NCBI RefSeq assembly: GCF_001425265.1
Contig: NZ_LMEC01000001.1
Span: 248,281-312,280 of the forward strand
Direction: 5' to 3'
Source of the DNA: Massilia sp. Root418
Lineage (GTDB): Bacteria; Pseudomonadota; Gammaproteobacteria; Burkholderiales; Burkholderiaceae_D
Length of the DNA: 64,000 nt
The first letter of the stretch is position 1, and each line of letters starts with the position of its first letter. Shown here one piece after another: positions 60,688 to 64,000 of the stretch. Under the pieces are notes generated by a model that searched no databases, was not told where the DNA came from, and saw only the letters and a list, made by a program, of their open reading frames with translations. Both the position numbers and the translations under genes were made by a program.

Positions 60688-61485
60688 TTAGCGGCCCCGC
60701 AACAGGGAAAAATTCACCTGGATGTAGCGCTTGATGCCGAGGATGGTGTACTTGGTCACCACCAGGCTCAGCAAACTGAGCAGGATGCCCGCGATCACCA
60801 GTGTCATGCCCAACACCGACTGGGTGGTGCGCGATTCGCCATCCAGGTCTGTGGAGATGTGGACCGCGCTGCTGGCCATGCGCTCGGCCTTTTCGATGAT
60901 CTTGCCGGAGCGGCTGTCGCCGTCTTCGCCGTCGGCGTCGGCCGGTGGGGCGTCGTAGCCGTCCAGCGGTTCCTGGTAAATCTGGATGCCGTCGTGGCCG
61001 ATGGCGATCCGGGTCTGGGTGCGGTGGCCCTCGCCGTCGCGGTTGTCGAACTGGATCACGTCGCGCAGCGGGCCGTCCAGCACCAGCTCATTGGTGCCGG
61101 ACAGGCCGCTGGCGGTGATCACGATGCCGCTCAGGTAGAAGGTGAAGGCGCACACGTAGACAGTGCCCAGCAGCGCGGCGTACACGATGGCCGGCACTAC
61201 CATGATCAGGTTGAAAATCGCCAGCCCGGCCAGCGACACGGCCATGCGGGCGGCATTGACCGGGGTTTTCTTTTGCTCGAAGGCCGTCATGTGAACGTTG
61301 GCGCGCAGCGTCATGGCGATTTTGCGCGGCTCGCCGAGGTCGGCGGCGATCTCCTGCTCGCTGCGGCCGGCCATCACGCCGTCGACAAAGCGCTGCTCGT
61401 AGTAGGCCAGGGTCTTGGCGACCGTTTCCGGCGGCAGTCCCGCCAGGGCCTTTTGCAGCGCGTCGAGGTAAGCCTGCTTATCCAT
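60688..61485 (-). CDS. DUF1700 (HAAS-type) membrane protein
   Basis: The 265-residue protein has the N-terminal HAAS/DUF1700 signature MDKQAYLDALQKALAGLPPETVAKTLAYYEQRFVDG, and AGRSEQEIAADLGEPRKIAMTL. Membrane segments lie at about 78-130, and another near 215-245. These proteins are usually encoded with a PadR-type regulator that controls the membrane gene set. Here the gene upstream is a 40-aa membrane micro-ORF instead, and no PadR gene is seen. GGAG before the ATG supports the start. Confidence 0.85.
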   Translation of the reverse strand: MDKQAYLDALQKALAGLPPETVAKTLAYYEQRFVDGVMAGRSEQEIAADLGEPRKIAMTLRANVHMTAFEQKKTPVNAARMAVSLAGLAIFNLIMVVPAIVYAALLGTVYVCAFTFYLSGIVITASGLSGTNELVLDGPLRDVIQFDNRDGEGHRTQTRIAIGHDGIQIYQEPLDGYDAPPADADGEDGDSRSGKIIEKAERMASSAVHISTDLDGESRTTQSVLGMTLVIAGILLSLLSLVVTKYTILGIKRYIQVNFSLLRGR

Positions 61486-61500
61486 CTAACACTCCTGCGT

Positions 61501-61623
61501 TTAAAACGCGTATTGCGACACGGAAACTGCCGGGGCGAGGCGCTCGCTCAGCACGATGGCAACCGTGCTGGCGGCCACCACGGCCACCACTGCCAAGGTT
61601 TTCAAAGTCAGTCCGAGGGTCAT
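61501..61623 (-). CDS. 40-aa membrane micro-protein (candidate)
   Basis: An ATG at 61623, preceded by GGAG at the normal distance, opens a 40-residue frame ending TAA at 61503-61501. The product starts MTLGLTLKTLAVVAVVAAS and is one hydrophobic helix (about 8-28) followed by a short tail ending SQYAF. An upstream ATG at 61635 would add four residues. The stop lies 15 bases before the DUF1700 ATG, which has its own GGAG, so it fits as first gene of a micro-ORF/DUF1700/DUF2807 operon. Family not recognised; too short for a firm call. Confidence 0.5.
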   Translation of the reverse strand: MTLGLTLKTLAVVAVVAASTVAIVLSERLAPAVSVSQYAF

Positions 61624-61659
61624 GTTCTGCTCCATATTGATTCACTACCGATGATGCGA

Positions 61660-61683
61660 CTGTACGCAAACCAACTTGTACAG
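61660..61683. promoter_or_regulatory. 24-bp dyad upstream of the micro-ORF/DUF1700 operon
   Basis: CTGTAC (61660-61665) and GTACAG (61678-61683) form a perfect inverted repeat with a 12-bp spacer, 37 bases upstream of the micro-ORF ATG. The position suits an operator, possibly for a PadR-type regulator encoded elsewhere. Confidence 0.4.
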
Positions 61684-61778
61684 ACCACTGGCGTGCGACA
61701 GGATGCATAAACGGCGGGGCAGACGACATATGAAGGGGATAGCCGGGGACGTTCTGGAGCGGAGCCATGCTTGCCGGC

Positions 61779-63281
61779 CTATTTGCTCGTTAACAATGTG
61801 TTCGCGGCTGCCACGCCGCTGCGCACCGCGCTTTCCAGGGTGGCCGGGTAGTCGCCGGCGGTGTAGTCGCCCGCCAGCAGCAGGCCGGGCAGGCCGGTGG
61901 CGTTGGCCGGGCGCTGCATGGCGGGGCGGCAGGCGTAGGTGGCGCGCTTTTCGGTGATGACGCGGCTCCAGGAGGGATGCGCCAGTTCGGGGCGGCGCAG
62001 CACGGCGGCCAGTTGGGCGGCGATAGCGGCGCTGAGGGCCTGCTGCCCCAGTTCGGCGGCTGCGCCGGACGCGCTGATGACCACCGCCAGCATGCCCGCC
62101 TGCGCGGCATCGAGCTGGCCACGGTCGAACACGAACTGGCCCCAGTGGCCGGCGGAGGGGCGGTCCAGCAGGGCGTAGAAGGGTAGGTCAAGCCGCACGC
62201 CGGCGCCGTATTGCAGGTAGCAGGTGGTGATGGCTTCCGGCGTGAAGGCTTCCAGCTGCGCGGCCAGCGTGGCCAGCGTGGCCAAGGTGGCTTGTGCGGC
62301 CGGGCCGCCTGGCTCGGTCAGCGCGGGCAGCGGGGCCGGCGCGGCCAGCGTAGCTTGTGCGGCAGGGGCGTCCGGCCCGGTCAGCGGGGCGCGCGGAGCC
62401 TGCGAGGATTGCGTGTCCGCCGGCGCCATGGCACGCAGCAGGGCGGCGGTGGCGGGCGCGCCGTGGGCGAGGATCACGGCGTCAAATTCGTCCGTCCAGC
62501 CGTCGCCCAGCGCGTTGCCCGTGGCTTCGAGCCGCCAGCGGCCGCCGGGCAGCGGCGCCAGCCCGGTCACTTTGGCGCCGGTATGCACGGTGCCGCCGTG
62601 GCGGACCACATAGGCTGCTGCGGTGTCGGGGAACAGCGCGCTCAGGTCGGCGCGCGGGATCAGCATGTCGGACGCCTTGCGGCGCGCGCCCAGGCTGTCG
62701 CGCAGCACGCTGAGGAATACCTGCGCGGAGGCGCGCTCCGGCGGCGTGTTCAGCGCGGCCAGGCACAGGGGACGCCACATCAGCTGGATCAGGCGCGGCG
62801 TCTGGTCAAAGCGTTCCAGCAGTGCATCCACGCTGCAGTCGGTGTCCAGGCGCCAGTCCATCCAGCGCGCGGTGGTGGAAAAGCGCGCCAGCGACAGCTT
62901 GTCTTCCCGCGCCAGGCCGCCGGCCCGCAGCAGGGCGCCAAGCAGGTGCAGGGGCGCGGGCAGGCGCGGCGCCACGAAGTCCATGCCGCCTGCGCCGGGC
63001 GGGTAGCGCATCTGCAGCGGCAAGGACAGCACGGCCGCCTTCAGGTCCACGCCCGCCAGCTTCATTACCCGCAGCGTTTCGGCGTACGCGCCCAGCATGA
63101 TGTGCTGTCCGTTGTCCACCTGGCGGCCATCCATCTCCACGCGCCGCGCCCGCCCGCCCAGGGTGCGTGCCGATTCCAGCAGGGTGACCGTGCAGCCGGC
63201 GCGCGCCAGTTCCATGGCCGCCGCGCAGCCCGCCCAGCCGGCGCCCGCCACGGCAACCTTGCGCGCTGTCGGCTGTGTCAT
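61779..63281 (-). CDS. hpnE: Hydroxysqualene dehydroxylase HpnE
   Basis: HpnE reduces hydroxysqualene to squalene, the last step of the HpnCDE route that supplies hopanoids or carotenoid-like lipids. The 500-residue flavoprotein has the FAD-binding VAVAGAGWAGCAAAMELARAG and LESARTLGGRARRVEMDGRQVDNGQHIMLGAY. Also typical are TPPERASAQVFLSVLRD, a late PSWSRVITEKRATYAC and GLLLAGDYTAGDYPATLESAVRSG. An Ala/Pro/Thr-rich insertion (about residues 288-345) with a near-repeat PAAQATLA is unusual for the family (about 420-450 aa). The stop of hpnD lies 6 bp upstream, so both are co-transcribed. Confidence 0.93.
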   Translation of the reverse strand: MTQPTARKVAVAGAGWAGCAAAMELARAGCTVTLLESARTLGGRARRVEMDGRQVDNGQHIMLGAYAETLRVMKLAGVDLKAAVLSLPLQMRYPPGAGGMDFVAPRLPAPLHLLGALLRAGGLAREDKLSLARFSTTARWMDWRLDTDCSVDALLERFDQTPRLIQLMWRPLCLAALNTPPERASAQVFLSVLRDSLGARRKASDMLIPRADLSALFPDTAAAYVVRHGGTVHTGAKVTGLAPLPGGRWRLEATGNALGDGWTDEFDAVILAHGAPATAALLRAMAPADTQSSQAPRAPLTGPDAPAAQATLAAPAPLPALTEPGGPAAQATLATLATLAAQLEAFTPEAITTCYLQYGAGVRLDLPFYALLDRPSAGHWGQFVFDRGQLDAAQAGMLAVVISASGAAAELGQQALSAAIAAQLAAVLRRPELAHPSWSRVITEKRATYACRPAMQRPANATGLPGLLLAGDYTAGDYPATLESAVRSGVAAANTLLTSK

Positions 63282-63287
63282 GCAGCT

Positions 63288-64000
63288 TTAACCACGGATA
63301 TAGGTTTTCCACGCAAGCCACAGCTTGCGGATCGGCGTCAGCGAGATACGCTGGTTCAGCACGTGGTAGCCATCGGCCTCGATCTCGGTGAGCAGGGTGC
63401 GGTAGATGGCCGCCATCATCAGGCCGGGACGCTGCGCACGGCGGTCTTCCTTCGGCAGCAGCGCGAAGGCCTCGTCGTAAGCCTTGTGGGCGCGGGCGAT
63501 CTGGAACTTCATCAGGTTTTCGAAGTTCTCGGTGTGGCGCGCATTGAGCAGGTCAGCCGCGGTTACATTGAACTGCTGCAGCTCGTTCACGGGCAGGTAG
63601 ATGCGGCCCTTGCGGGCATCCTCGCCCACGTCGCGGATGATGTTGGTCAGCTGGAAAGCGTGGCCCAGCTTCTCGGCGAACTGCAGGGTTTGCGGATTGG
63701 TCACGCCGAAAATGCTGGCCGACAGGATGCCCACCACGCTGGCCACGTGCCAGCAGTACTTGGACATGCCCGCGTAATCCAGGTAGCGCGTCTGGTTCAG
63801 GTCCATCTCCATGCCGTCGATGATGGCTTGCAGGTGCTCCTGCTTCAGCTGGTACACCGCCAGGTGGGGCTGCAAGGCCTGCGTCACAGGGTGCGATTGC
63901 TTGCCCTCGTACATGCCGGTGATCTCTTTGCGCCACCAGGCCAGCTTTATGCGCGCCACCGATTCGTCGGTGCACTCGTCCACCGTGTCGTCCACTTCGC
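63288..64000 (-). CDS. hpnD: Presqualene diphosphate synthase HpnD (5'-truncated by window edge)
   Basis: HpnD condenses two farnesyl diphosphates to presqualene diphosphate, which HpnC/HpnE convert to squalene. The frame runs off the window end, so the N-terminus is missing; the visible 236 or so residues begin within the first Asp-rich motif (EVDDTVDEC). Squalene/phytoene synthase signatures follow: AWWRKEI, YLDYAGMSKYCWHVASVVG, AFQLTNIIRDVGEDARKGRIYLP with the second Asp-rich motif, and a C-terminal YHVLNQRISLTPIRKLWLAW. It lies 6 bp upstream of hpnE on the same strand. HpnC is expected just outside the window but is not seen. Confidence 0.94.
   Translation of the reverse strand, partial: EVDDTVDECTDESVARIKLAWWRKEITGMYEGKQSHPVTQALQPHLAVYQLKQEHLQAIIDGMEMDLNQTRYLDYAGMSKYCWHVASVVGILSASIFGVTNPQTLQFAEKLGHAFQLTNIIRDVGEDARKGRIYLPVNELQQFNVTAADLLNARHTENFENLMKFQIARAHKAYDEAFALLPKEDRRAQRPGLMMAAIYRTLLTEIEADGYHVLNQRISLTPIRKLWLAWKTYIRG

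Noticed and set aside
61478-61768. 96-codon minus-strand frame upstream of the DUF1700 gene
   Set aside because: Polar, composition-biased translation without a domain and without ribosome-binding site. A different frame in the same DNA (61501-61623) has a good GGAG and a hydrophobic helix and fits the operon better.

Overview
The window looks like chromosomal DNA of a high-GC betaproteobacterium of the Oxalobacteraceae (Massilia/Duganella/Pseudoduganella type). This is an inference from gene content: adjacent cyanophycin synthetase genes with a divergent cyanophycin-associated ABC transporter, thrC-moeA-moaD, an epimerase-type threonine dehydrogenase, hpnD/hpnE, and abundant secreted hydrolases and c-di-GMP enzymes. 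I see no rRNA, tRNA, CRISPR array, phage or insertion sequence. Coding density is very high and no gene-free stretch exceeds 300 bp; the longest (about 255 bp, upstream of amtB) holds a sigma-54/NtrC-type control region.

Layout. 1-4913 (minus): a polysaccharide-degrading set (partial GH2, GH115 alpha-glucuronidase, NodB-type deacetylase). 5064-6700: small DUF454, DUF2158, hemerythrin and Ser/Gly-rich genes. 6719-8859: a BlaI-type repressor with a clear double operator/promoter and an M56 membrane protease fused to an M23 peptidoglycan-peptidase domain, followed by a TonB-dependent receptor (8930-11047). 11190-13680: a secreted beta-sandwich-like protein, LytS-type kinase and LytTR regulator with overlapping genes. 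14360-22578: the cyanophycin locus. One arm (minus) is ABC transporter, DUF1854 and NUDIX with an intrinsic terminator; the other (plus) is cphA' (degenerate P-loop) and cphA.

22704-28375: MmcQ/YjbR, DUF4126, a LacI-type regulator divergent from an Hsp70-like protein overlapping a DEDDh exonuclease, then a Sel1-repeat protein. 28398-33460: c-di-GMP genes, an EAL-CBS-GGDEF protein divergent from a cupredoxin plus membrane GGDEF-EAL pair. 33577-38334: secreted prolyl oligopeptidase and a metzincin-like protease. 38430-40404: an unassigned lipoprotein plus HExxE protein pair. 40660-42986: amtB and a Gfo/Idh/MocA oxidoreductase. 43037-47382: XRE-cupin regulator divergent from kbl-tdh-sdaA (threonine/serine catabolism).

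47411-55000 (minus): a small secreted protein, the giant helicase lhr, and an overlapping envelope-lipid-like set (START-like, PTP-like phosphatase, MGDG-synthase-type glycosyltransferase). 55140-58081: thrC-moeA-moaD. 58082-59833: REP-like palindromes around a small membrane protein and an HI0933-type flavoprotein whose stop codon lies in a palindrome. 59860-61623 (minus): DUF2807, DUF1700 and a 40-aa membrane micro-ORF. 61779-64000 (minus): hpnE and partial hpnD, squalene synthesis.

The least-described parts, in my view, are the BlaI/M56-M23 pair, the cyanophycin-associated ABC/DUF1854/NUDIX operon, and the glycosyltransferase/phosphatase/START operon. All function statements rest on motif recognition by eye; no database search was run.
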